From Deltaproteobacteria bacterium (GTDB taxonomy: Bacteria > Myxococcota_A > UBA9160 > SZUA-336), in the NCBI GenBank assembly GCA_030624945.1, contig JAUXJB010000114.1:1-5593 (forward strand): a DNA stretch of 5,593 nt. Reading direction: 5' to 3'. This document shows positions 1-5,390 of the stretch, one piece after another (within the stretch, counting starts at the first letter, position 1; the number at the start of each line of letters is the position of its first letter). A program made the position numbers and the translations under genes. The notes under the pieces are model-generated. The model did no database searches. It worked only from the letters and a program-made list of their open reading frames with translations, and had not been told where the DNA came from.

Positions 1-827
1 TCGCCCCAGCTCATCGAGAGTTGATCGAGTCCGTGCTGCACCCCCCACAGCTCACCCGTCTCCGGATGCACGTCCAGCGCAAAGGTGTTGCGAAGCCCGG
101 TCGCGAAGCGGATCCCGTCAGCCTGTGTTTGTCCGGGCTTGCGGGCATCGAAGCGCCAGATTCCGCCCCGGGTCTCGAGCTGGGGACAGGGGTCCTGACC
201 GGGCGACCGGGGGGCACGGTCGCTGACCTGGCAGCTGTTGGACGGGGTTCCGATGTTCACGTAGATGTGACCCTCGGGATCAATGGCCGCGGATTTCGCG
301 GAGTGACCGGTACCGGGACCGGGGAGCCCCCCCACGATCCGCTCACCGGGCCCGGAAGGTCGCAGGGCGCCGCCGGGCAACGGATAGCGAATGATCCCGT
401 CCTGCGGAGCGAGGTAGAGGTAGCCGTCGAAGAGATTGATGCCCGTTCCCCCGACATCCCCGAAGCGCTCGACGATCTCGGCGCGCCCGTCACCATCCGC
501 ATCGCGAAGCCCAACGACCTCGCCTCCTCGCCCGCGCCGGTTGCCGCGCGTCGCCACGAACACGTCGCCGTTCGGAGCCACGACGAGATTGCGCGCTCGA
601 CCGATCTTGTCGGCCACGATCAGGGCACAGAAGCCCTCCGGCAGCGTGAGCCCTTCGTCGTGGCCCTCGCATCCGGGACCGGGTCCCGACGCCACGGGCG
701 CTGCGGCGCTACCGCTGACGGGCGTCGCGGTTTCGACGTGCGCGTCGCCCGCGCACCCGGCGGCCGCCAGGACCACCAGCAGCGTGAGCCCCACGCGCAT
801 GCAATTCGAGGCCTTCGGCGTCCCCAT
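1..827 (-). CDS. PQQ-dependent sugar (glucose/sorbosone) dehydrogenase family lipoprotein, 3' end outside window
   Basis: The first 275 codons are present; the C-terminus lies beyond base 1. The start ATG at 825-827 is chosen because GGAGG sits 6 nt upstream; an in-frame ATG at 798-800 has no such site. Residues 1-25 form a signal peptide: a hydrophobic stretch (about 12-23) ends in LAAAGC, a lipobox-like site at Cys25, so the protein is probably a lipoprotein outside the cytoplasm. The rest reads as a GSDH-type beta-propeller: LPEGFCALIVAD, APNGDVFVATRG, a Ca-loop-like DADGDGRAE (109-117), GTGHSAKSAAIDPEGHIYVNIG with His175, GGIWRFD, and GLRNTFALDVHPETGELWG with Arg246. His175 and Arg246 line up with His144 and Arg228 of Acinetobacter soluble glucose dehydrogenase. 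The position of its Asp163 is Thr194 here, followed by a Cys-bearing insert (NSCQ...DPCP) that may form a disulfide. The family oxidises sugars or alcohols with PQQ; this protein's substrate is unknown. Confidence 0.9.
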   Translation of the reverse strand, partial: MGTPKASNCMRVGLTLLVVLAAAGCAGDAHVETATPVSGSAAAPVASGPGPGCEGHDEGLTLPEGFCALIVADKIGRARNLVVAPNGDVFVATRGNRRGRGGEVVGLRDADGDGRAEIVERFGDVGGTGINLFDGYLYLAPQDGIIRYPLPGGALRPSGPGERIVGGLPGPGTGHSAKSAAIDPEGHIYVNIGTPSNSCQVSDRAPRSPGQDPCPQLETRGGIWRFDARKPGQTQADGIRFATGLRNTFALDVHPETGELWGVQHGLDQLSMSWG

Positions 828-833
828 TCGCAT

Positions 834-838
834 CCTCC
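834..838 (-). promoter_or_regulatory. Shine-Dalgarno site deciding the dehydrogenase start
   Basis: On the minus strand GGAGG lies 6 nt before the ATG at 825-827. Another in-frame ATG (831-833) almost abuts the site, and the ATG at 798-800 has no purine-rich sequence before it. This makes 827 the best start. Confidence 0.65.
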
Positions 839-926
839 AGCTAGCCAGCGAAGACCCGAGCATACAAGGTCGGCAGCGCTGCGGGGTATTCCGCCAGACT
901 CCGCAAGCTCACGGAAGAGGAGCAGC

Positions 927-964
927 AGCACGTGGCACCCGTCTCCTACTTCGAGTGACGTGCT
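927..964. repeat. 7-bp inverted repeat AGCACGT / ACGTGCT with 24-bp loop
   Basis: AGCACGT at 927-933 and ACGTGCT at 958-964 are exact reverse complements, separated by 24 bases. They lie in the 140-bp gap between the membrane-protein gene (stop at 968-970) and the dehydrogenase start. The loop is long and no T-run follows, so this is not a convincing intrinsic terminator. It could be a regulator half-site pair or chance. I see no convincing sigma70 promoter elsewhere in this gap. Confidence 0.25.
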
Positions 965-967
965 CGT

Positions 968-1378
968 CTACGAGAGGATCCCGAAGCCGAGGTAGATGAA
1001 AGCGGCGCCGATCGCGACCGCGATCGCACCGATCGCCCGTAGCACGATCGGCCCTACCGAACGCTTCGTGAACTCCAGAACCGAATACCCGATGCGACGG
1101 CAAGTCGGCGGAAATAGCAGAACCGACGCACCCGCCACGGCCAGGAGCCAGCCGAACCCGGCGAGCACGCGAGACGGGAACACCGCGGTACCCGATCCCG
1201 ACACGAGGATCGCCACGCCCATCGCGGCCAGGATAGCTCCGAGCAGACGCGCTCTCGCGTCGGTCGCGATGACGCTCTCGTAGAAGCGCAGCGTCCTCTG
1301 TGGAGCGAAGATCAGCGGTCCTCGAAACACGATGATGACGATCCCGATCACGAAGCAGACGATGGCCAGCGGATCCAT
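968..1378 (-). CDS. small four-helix integral membrane protein, function unknown
   Basis: This is a 136-residue protein from ATG (1376-1378) to TAG (968-970), with a G-rich stretch (GGGGGCG) a few bases before the start as a weak ribosome site. Four hydrophobic segments are evident at about residues 3-24, 44-66, 70-90 and 110-133. Between helices 1 and 2 is a polar, basic loop (APQRTLRFYESVIATDARAR). The last helix is built of Ala-Ile-Gly repeats. I do not recognise a family and see no catalytic or metal-binding motif; the single Cys (93) is unremarkable. It follows the methyltransferase stop by 34 bp on the same strand, so co-transcription is likely. Support for a real gene is the continuous alternation of hydrophobic helices and short loops, the normal start and stop, and the lack of a better frame on either strand. 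Confidence 0.72.
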   Translation of the reverse strand: MDPLAIVCFVIGIVIIVFRGPLIFAPQRTLRFYESVIATDARARLLGAILAAMGVAILVSGSGTAVFPSRVLAGFGWLLAVAGASVLLFPPTCRRIGYSVLEFTKRSVGPIVLRAIGAIAVAIGAAFIYLGFGILS

Positions 1379-1412
1379 GAACGCCCCCGATGCTGGAATC
1401 CGGAACAGGACA

Positions 1413-2453
1413 CTAGTCGCCGGGACTTTCCGCCTCCACGACCTTCGAGAGCCAGGCTCGGCGGGTGTCTCCCACCTCGAAACCGACGTCGTCGGCGAGG
1501 ACCTCGAGATCGTCGCGCAGGTAGTCGCGGTAGAAGGGCTCGTGCATCTGCGCCGAGAAGCCCGTGAGGAAGGAGTCGAGGTCGGCGGCCTCCCTGAGCT
1601 GCGCGGAGTCCTCGAAGACCGCCAGGCCTCCGGGGCGCAGAACGCGCAGCATCTCGGAGACCACCCGACGCCGCGCGTTGCGCGGCAGCTCGTGGAACAG
1701 ATAGACGCTCGTCACGATGTCGAAGTAATCGTCCCGAAAGGGCAGCGCCTCTGCGTTCTCAGCCAGCAGGGCGACTTCGGGGACATCGGCGAGCAACTCG
1801 CGAGCGGTCTCCAGATAGTAGGGGCTCAGATCGACACCGAAGTAGCGCTGGCCCGGAAGCGCGGTCGCAATCTGTGCGAGGGTCCGCCCGGTGCCACAGC
1901 CGACGTCCAGGATGCGCAGCGGCTGATCGGAATGCTTCTCGGCATAGCGGGTCATCGGAGGAATGATCTGGCGGCGCATCACGTCCGCACAACCCATGAA
2001 GAGAACCTCGACGGAGAGGTCGTAGAGCCGCGCCGAGCGCTCCGAGAAGTAGCCGTCGGTCTGCCAGTGAAAGTTTCGGCGGAAATAACGCGGGAAGCGC
2101 TCGTGATCGATGTCGTCGGGCACATCCCGGTGATTGGCCTGCGCGGACCGCAAGACGACGCGTGGAATGTCGAGCAGGAAGCGGGGCAACGCCTTCGCGT
2201 AGTCCAGTACCGGCATCTGAAACAAGAGGCGCGCCGGGTACATTCCATCCTCGACGTTGCGCAGGTCTGCCTCCAGCAGCGCTTCGTACTCCCGCTCGAG
2301 CGCGCGTAGCGAATCCGGGTCGGGTTGCCCCGTCCGGCTGCCCAGTGCGCGGATCAGAAAGTGGGCCGCGAGCAACCCGTAGCGCAACGAGGCCTGCTGC
2401 GCGCGGTAGGCGGGCCGATAGATCAGCGACAGCCCCGGTACGAGCGCATCCAT
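1413..2453 (-). CDS. class I SAM-dependent methyltransferase with an extra N-terminal domain
   Basis: This 346-residue protein starts at ATG 2451-2453. The frame stays open upstream to 3074, but that part is antisense to the kinase gene and is not protein-like. The C-terminal half is a Rossmann-type methyltransferase: motif I ILDVGCGTG (181-189) binds SAM; FGVDLSPYYLETA carries Asp208, the ribose-binding acidic position; AENAEALPF (231-239) and DDYFDIVTSVYLFHELP follow; VLRPGG (271-276) is the post-motif of the Methyltransf_11/25 type. Residues 1-175 are a separate, mostly helical region with a striking segment, YFRRNFHWQTDGYFSERSAR (123-142), then LYDLSVEVLFMGCADVMRR. The whole-protein pattern recalls cyanobacterial and plastid-type methyltransferases of unknown substrate. 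There is no signal peptide, so it is probably cytosolic. No Shine-Dalgarno site precedes the ATG. The substrate cannot be inferred; a quinone, lipid or pigment precursor is possible only by analogy. Confidence 0.9.
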   Translation of the reverse strand: MDALVPGLSLIYRPAYRAQQASLRYGLLAAHFLIRALGSRTGQPDPDSLRALEREYEALLEADLRNVEDGMYPARLLFQMPVLDYAKALPRFLLDIPRVVLRSAQANHRDVPDDIDHERFPRYFRRNFHWQTDGYFSERSARLYDLSVEVLFMGCADVMRRQIIPPMTRYAEKHSDQPLRILDVGCGTGRTLAQIATALPGQRYFGVDLSPYYLETARELLADVPEVALLAENAEALPFRDDYFDIVTSVYLFHELPRNARRRVVSEMLRVLRPGGLAVFEDSAQLREAADLDSFLTGFSAQMHEPFYRDYLRDDLEVLADDVGFEVGDTRRAWLSKVVEAESPGD

Positions 2454-2460
2454 CGCGCGG

Positions 2461-2488
2461 AGTCTAGATTTCGGGACGAGCTTTGCAA
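2461..2488 (-). promoter_or_regulatory. candidate sigma70-like promoter of the methyltransferase gene
   Basis: On the minus strand, TTGCAA (2483-2488) and TAGACT (2461-2466) are separated by 16 bp. Each matches four of six bases of the consensus -35 and -10 boxes. The expected transcription start is about base 2454, next to the ATG at 2453, so the mRNA would be leaderless or nearly so. This agrees with the absence of a ribosome-binding site. Matches of this quality also occur by chance. Confidence 0.3.
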
Positions 2489-2510
2489 GCGGCTGCGCCG
2501 TGGACGAGCT
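2474..2510. repeat. exact 9-bp direct repeat in the divergent intergenic region
   Basis: GGACGAGCT occurs at 2474-2482 and again at 2502-2510, 28 bp apart start to start, inside the 70-bp gap between the methyltransferase and kinase starts. One copy lies in the spacer of the putative methyltransferase promoter and the other just upstream of its -35 box and before the kinase ribosome site. That placement would suit operator sites, but nothing identifies a regulator. Confidence 0.4.
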
Positions 2511-2514
2511 ATAC

Positions 2515-2518
2515 GGAG
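2515..2518 (+). promoter_or_regulatory. Shine-Dalgarno site deciding the kinase start
   Basis: GGAG lies 5 nt before the ATG at 2524-2526. The alternative upstream start, GTG at 2500, has no purine-rich sequence at the right distance, so the shorter 444-residue product is preferred. Confidence 0.6.
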
Positions 2519-2523
2519 CAGGA

Positions 2524-3858
2524 ATGGCTGGGCAGAGCAGACGCAGACACTCGCGCGTACCCGTGGGGCGACTCGAGCGCGTGGCGCGGATCAGCTGGCT
2601 CGCGGGCGAGATCGCTCTCGGCGGAGCAGCCGAGAGCATCCGGCGGCTGGCGGGCGGAGCTCGCAGCTCCGCAGAGAGCGTGTTTGTCAGTAGCGGCAAC
2701 GCCGAACGACTGGCGCGGCGGCTCTCCAGCATGCGCGGTGCCGCCATGAAGCTGGGCCAGCTGCTCTCGATGGAGGCCGAGGATCTACTGCCGGCCGAGG
2801 TGGCCGACGCCCTCGCCGTGCTGCGGGCGGACGGCGACTCGATGCCGCCGGCCCAGCTCCGGGGCGCACTGCGCGAGGCGTACGGCCGCGACTGGCAGAC
2901 ACGCTTCCGAGAATTCGACTTCGACCCCATCGCGGCGGCCTCTATCGGCCAGGTGCACCGTGCCGTGGCCCGTGACGGGCGGGACCTGGCGCTCAAGGTC
3001 CAGTACCCGGGTGTTGCAGAGAGCATCGAGAGCGACGTCGAGAACCTGGCGATGGCGCTGCGGATCTCGCGCATCCTCCCGCGCGACGCCGATATCTCGG
3101 ACCTGATCGCCGAGGCGAAACGCGCGCTGCAGCAGGAGGCGGATTACCGACGCGAGGCGCAGAGCCTTCGACGCTACAGTGAGCTCCTCGACGGCGATCG
3201 AGAATTTGCCGTCCCAGGCGTGCACGACGACCTCACGACCTCGGGCATCCTGGCGATGGATCGCGTTCCCGGCCTCCCGCTCGAGGACCTCTGCGGTCCG
3301 GAGCATCCCCCCGAGCTGCGGGACCATGCGGCGACGGCGTTGCTGGGGCTGGTGCTCCGCGAGCTCTTCGCTTTCCGATTCGTGCAGACGGATCCCAACT
3401 TCGCCAACTACCTGTGGATCCCCGAAGAGGAGCGCATCGGGCTACTCGACCTGGGAGCGGCCCGCGAGGTCTCGGCGAGCCTGTCAAGCTCCTATGCGAG
3501 TCTCATCAGGGCCGGCATGCGCGGGGATCGGCAGGCACTGGGCCATGTGGCGGTCGAGATGAAGTTGCTCCCACCCGACGAGAGCGCGGAGCGTCGAGCG
3601 GCGCTGCTCGACCTCCTCGAGCTGGCCACCGAGCCCTTCCGTCACCGGGGGCCCTACGACTTCGGAGTGTCCGATCTACCGCTGCGCGCGCGCGAGGCCG
3701 CGACCCGGCTCGCCTTCCGACACGGCCTCCGGAATCCACCCCCGCCGGACGTGCTGTTCGTGCAGCGAAAGATCGGGGGGACCTTCCTCCTGTGCGCACG
3801 CCTGCGCGCCCGCGTGGACGCCCGCGGCCTGGCCGAACGGACGCTCACGTCCGATTAG
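2524..3858 (+). CDS. ABC1/AarF/UbiB atypical kinase-like protein (COQ8/ADCK3 type)
   Basis: This 444-residue protein starts at ATG 2524 (GTG 2500 would add 8 residues) and ends at TAG 3856-3858. UbiB-family motifs appear in order: the KxGQ signature, KLGQ (76-79), followed by LSMEAEDLLP; the Ala-rich nucleotide loop AAASIGQVH (137-145); the ATP lysine Lys158 in LALKVQYPGV; EADY...EA (205-212); the hinge region LAMDRVPG; QTDPNFAN (288-295) with Asp290 and the metal-binding Asn295; and the DFG-equivalent Asp309-Leu-Gly. QTDPN(F/W)xN matches eukaryotic COQ8/ADCK3 rather than the HADPHPGN of Escherichia coli UbiB. The C-terminal membrane helices of UbiB are absent, so the protein is probably soluble or peripheral. 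COQ8/UbiB proteins are ATPases that support ubiquinone biosynthesis and lipid handling, and the role here is inferred from that. It is divergent from the methyltransferase, sharing a 70-bp upstream region, and convergent with the hydrolase gene. All key residues are present, so it should be active. Confidence 0.94.
   Translation: MAGQSRRRHSRVPVGRLERVARISWLAGEIALGGAAESIRRLAGGARSSAESVFVSSGNAERLARRLSSMRGAAMKLGQLLSMEAEDLLPAEVADALAVLRADGDSMPPAQLRGALREAYGRDWQTRFREFDFDPIAAASIGQVHRAVARDGRDLALKVQYPGVAESIESDVENLAMALRISRILPRDADISDLIAEAKRALQQEADYRREAQSLRRYSELLDGDREFAVPGVHDDLTTSGILAMDRVPGLPLEDLCGPEHPPELRDHAATALLGLVLRELFAFRFVQTDPNFANYLWIPEEERIGLLDLGAAREVSASLSSSYASLIRAGMRGDRQALGHVAVEMKLLPPDESAERRAALLDLLELATEPFRHRGPYDFGVSDLPLRAREAATRLAFRHGLRNPPPPDVLFVQRKIGGTFLLCARLRARVDARGLAERTLTSD
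3838..3853. terminator. hairpin at the convergent gene junction, possible weak bidirectional terminator
   Basis: CGGACG (3838-3843), loop CTCA, CGTCCG (3848-3853) forms a perfect 6-bp G/C-rich stem with a 4-base loop. It covers the last codons of the kinase gene, just before its stop, and lies downstream of the minus-strand hydrolase stop (3866-3868). With only 7 bp between the two stops, it is the only evident stem able to insulate both transcripts. Neither side has a real T-run, so intrinsic termination is uncertain. Confidence 0.3.
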
Positions 3859-3865
3859 GTTCCGC

Positions 3866-4588
3866 TTAGACAGGAGTGTGGGCGACGAGAAAGCTCTGCA
3901 CCCGCTTCACCGTATCCGCGACGGCGTCAGGCTCCTGCCAGCGCTCGATCAGCTCCGCCTGCGGGGCGAGCTCCGCGATCTCGCGCGAGATCTGGGCCGG
4001 GTGGTAGAGATCAGCACCCGCCAGGATCAGGATGGGCGTCTGGCAGGAGCGCACGAAATCCCTCGACAGGTTGAAGACGAAGTCCCCGCCGTACATCCGG
4101 TCGCGGAATGCGGTCCACACCTCGTCCGCGACTTCGGGCTGCTGCACACGGATCTCGTCGGCCCAGCCGTCGAACATCTCGTGAAACGCGCTCCGGTTGT
4201 CGGCCAGGCCAATCGGGTTCTGCAATACCGCGGCCGCCACGCGCTCCGGCGCGGCCTGCATGACTCCGAGACAGTACGAGGATCCGATGCAGCCGCCCAT
4301 CACGTGGCAGCGGTCGATTCCCAGGTGGTCCAGGAGGGCCAGGTGATCGGCGGCGTAGCTGTCCCAGCCATCGCCCGAGCGCACCGGGGCCGTCGAGCTC
4401 CCGGCGTTCCGCTGGTCCATCGCGACGACGCGAAACTGCCCGGCGAGCTCGCGCCTCGGATCCCAGGGCGCACTATCCCAGAACGAGATGGTCGAGCGCA
4501 TTCCGCCCGGCGCAAAGACCACGACCGGAAAGCCCTCGCCGACGATCTCGTAGTGGATCGACGCACCCGCGTGTTCAAAGCTCGGCAC
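3866..4588 (-). CDS. alpha/beta-hydrolase-fold protein with a Cys nucleophile elbow
   Basis: This 240-residue protein starts at GTG 4586-4588, giving the family-like N-terminus (M)PSFEHAGASIHYE. An in-frame TTG at 4622-4624 would add 12 residues and has a distant GGAG; there is no in-frame ATG. The fold is clear: strand and oxyanion region VVVFAPGGMRS (22-32), VVAMDQRNAGSS (54-65), the nucleophile elbow VMGGCIGSS (96-104) and LILAGADLYHP (187-197), where Asp193 sits at the usual acid position. The elbow is Gly-x-Cys-x-Gly, so Cys100 replaces the usual Ser, as in dienelactone hydrolase. The expected late His is not evident: the stretch after ERW (215-217) reads QEPDAVADTVKRVQSFL, and the only late His is His237 near the end. 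Family members hydrolyse esters, lactones or epoxides, but activity here is open. It lies 65 bp after the nitroreductase stop on the same strand, a likely operon. No signal peptide is seen. Confidence 0.9.
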   Translation of the reverse strand: MPSFEHAGASIHYEIVGEGFPVVVFAPGGMRSTISFWDSAPWDPRRELAGQFRVVAMDQRNAGSSTAPVRSGDGWDSYAADHLALLDHLGIDRCHVMGGCIGSSYCLGVMQAAPERVAAAVLQNPIGLADNRSAFHEMFDGWADEIRVQQPEVADEVWTAFRDRMYGGDFVFNLSRDFVRSCQTPILILAGADLYHPAQISREIAELAPQAELIERWQEPDAVADTVKRVQSFLVAHTPV

Positions 4589-4653
4589 GAACGCAGTCTG
4601 GCATCCGCATGCCGTGCCGTGCAAGGGGCGCTAGCTCCACGCGCAGCTCCTCA

Positions 4654-5379
4654 TCACTGGAATCTGGAATCAGGCTTCGGCGAGCCGGTCGGGCCGACGG
4701 TGAAGCGCGTGCCCGGCGGGTCCTCGGCCCAGCCGGCCGAGCGATCCCAGCAGTCCTCGTAGACGAGCTCGGCCGTCGGACGTCGGCGCACCGGACCGTG
4801 CTGGCCGTGCGGCCGACCGAGGGGGATGGTCGCAGCCACGAAGACACCTTCGGGGATCTCGAGCAGGGCGCGCAGCTCCTTCTCGACCGCAACGTGGTAG
4901 CCCGTGATGAGGCCCCCGTAGCCGAGTGCGCGGGCCGCGAGGAGCAGGTTCTGACACGCGGGGTAGATCGAGCCGCCCTCGAAGGGTTTGGGCGCTCGGT
5001 AGCGCACCAAGCAGGGGAGAACGACGACCGGGACCTCCTCGAAGTGATCGATCAGGTGAACCATGGCCGCGTCGATGCGGGCCTGCGGAGACCTGGGACG
5101 CTTGGCGGTCTCGGTGTCGTAGCCTTCGGCTTTGCGCTTGCTCCCCCACAGTCGAGCCGCGCTCTGCTTGATCAGCGCCTTCGCCTCCCGCGCCTTCGGC
5201 CCGTCCCGCAGCACCAGAAAACGGAACGGCTGCCGGTTCGAGCCTGAGGGAGCCCGCGTCGCGCAGAAGAGGATCGTCGCCAGGTCCTCTTCGGGTATCG
5301 GGTCTGGCCGCAGCCGTCGAATCGCCCGCGTAGTGGTCAGGCCCTCGAGGAGACCGACGGTATCGGGGGGGACCTTCAC
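4654..5379 (-). CDS. nitroreductase-family FMN-dependent oxidoreductase
   Basis: This 241-residue protein runs from GTG 5377-5379 to TGA 4654-4656; GGGCGG just before the GTG is a weak ribosome site. Nitroreductase-fold features appear in order: TTRAIRRLRPDPIP (16-29), whose arginines normally bind the FMN phosphate; APSGSNRQPFRFLVLRD (43-59), the flavin-contacting Ser/Asn/Gln loop; a middle section with many Lys and Arg residues (62-103) that probably forms the substrate-capping insert; GGSIYPACQNLLLAARALGYGG (135-156), the long dimer helix; and IPLGRP (185-190). The length is at the upper end for the family, with a Pro/Arg-rich C-terminal tail (about 210-241). The family reduces nitroaromatics, quinones, enones or halogenated rings with NAD(P)H; the physiological substrate is unknown. 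It begins 11 bp after the stop of the MFS gene and precedes the hydrolase-fold gene, which points to an operon for small-molecule conversion. Confidence 0.92.
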   Translation of the reverse strand: MKVPPDTVGLLEGLTTTRAIRRLRPDPIPEEDLATILFCATRAPSGSNRQPFRFLVLRDGPKAREAKALIKQSAARLWGSKRKAEGYDTETAKRPRSPQARIDAAMVHLIDHFEEVPVVVLPCLVRYRAPKPFEGGSIYPACQNLLLAARALGYGGLITGYHVAVEKELRALLEIPEGVFVAATIPLGRPHGQHGPVRRRPTAELVYEDCWDRSAGWAEDPPGTRFTVGPTGSPKPDSRFQ

Positions 5380-5390
5380 GAGACCGCCCG

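Noticed and set aside
21..995. 324-codon open frame on the plus strand
   Set aside because: It is the antisense shadow of the PQQ-type dehydrogenase lipoprotein gene, whose motifs are continuous on the minus strand. Its product is low-complexity Arg/Gly/Pro/His-rich.
1009..1050. Four CGATCG palindromes within 42 bp (including one GCGATCGC octamer)
   Set aside because: They fall in codons for the Ala-Ile-Gly-rich last helix of the membrane protein, so codon use explains them. A HIP1-type repeat as in cyanobacteria would recur through the window and does not.
1332..2309. 325-codon open frame on the plus strand
   Set aside because: It is a shadow of the methyltransferase gene, caused by GC-rich third positions. 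It has no recognisable domain.
2510..2515. TATACG as a -10 box for the kinase gene
   Set aside because: No -35-like hexamer lies 16-18 bp upstream, and the implied start would remove the good GGAG ribosome site.
2454..3074. Long upstream extension of the methyltransferase frame (553 residues in all)
   Set aside because: The extra 207 residues are Ser/Arg/Ala-rich, lack any domain pattern and are antisense to the UbiB kinase gene. Homologous methyltransferase sequence begins only after ATG 2453.
3878..4762. 294-codon open frame on the plus strand
   Set aside because: It is antisense to the alpha/beta-hydrolase gene and the end of the nitroreductase gene, both with clear motifs on the minus strand.
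4609..5247. 212-codon open frame on the plus strand
   Set aside because: It is a shadow of the nitroreductase gene. The minus-strand frame carries the FMN-binding motifs.
5365..5371. Seven-base homopolymer near the nitroreductase start, and a similar C-run at 327-333, as phase-variation tracts
   Set aside because: Runs of this length are expected at this GC content. Both reading frames continue intact through them, with no sign of a frameshift.
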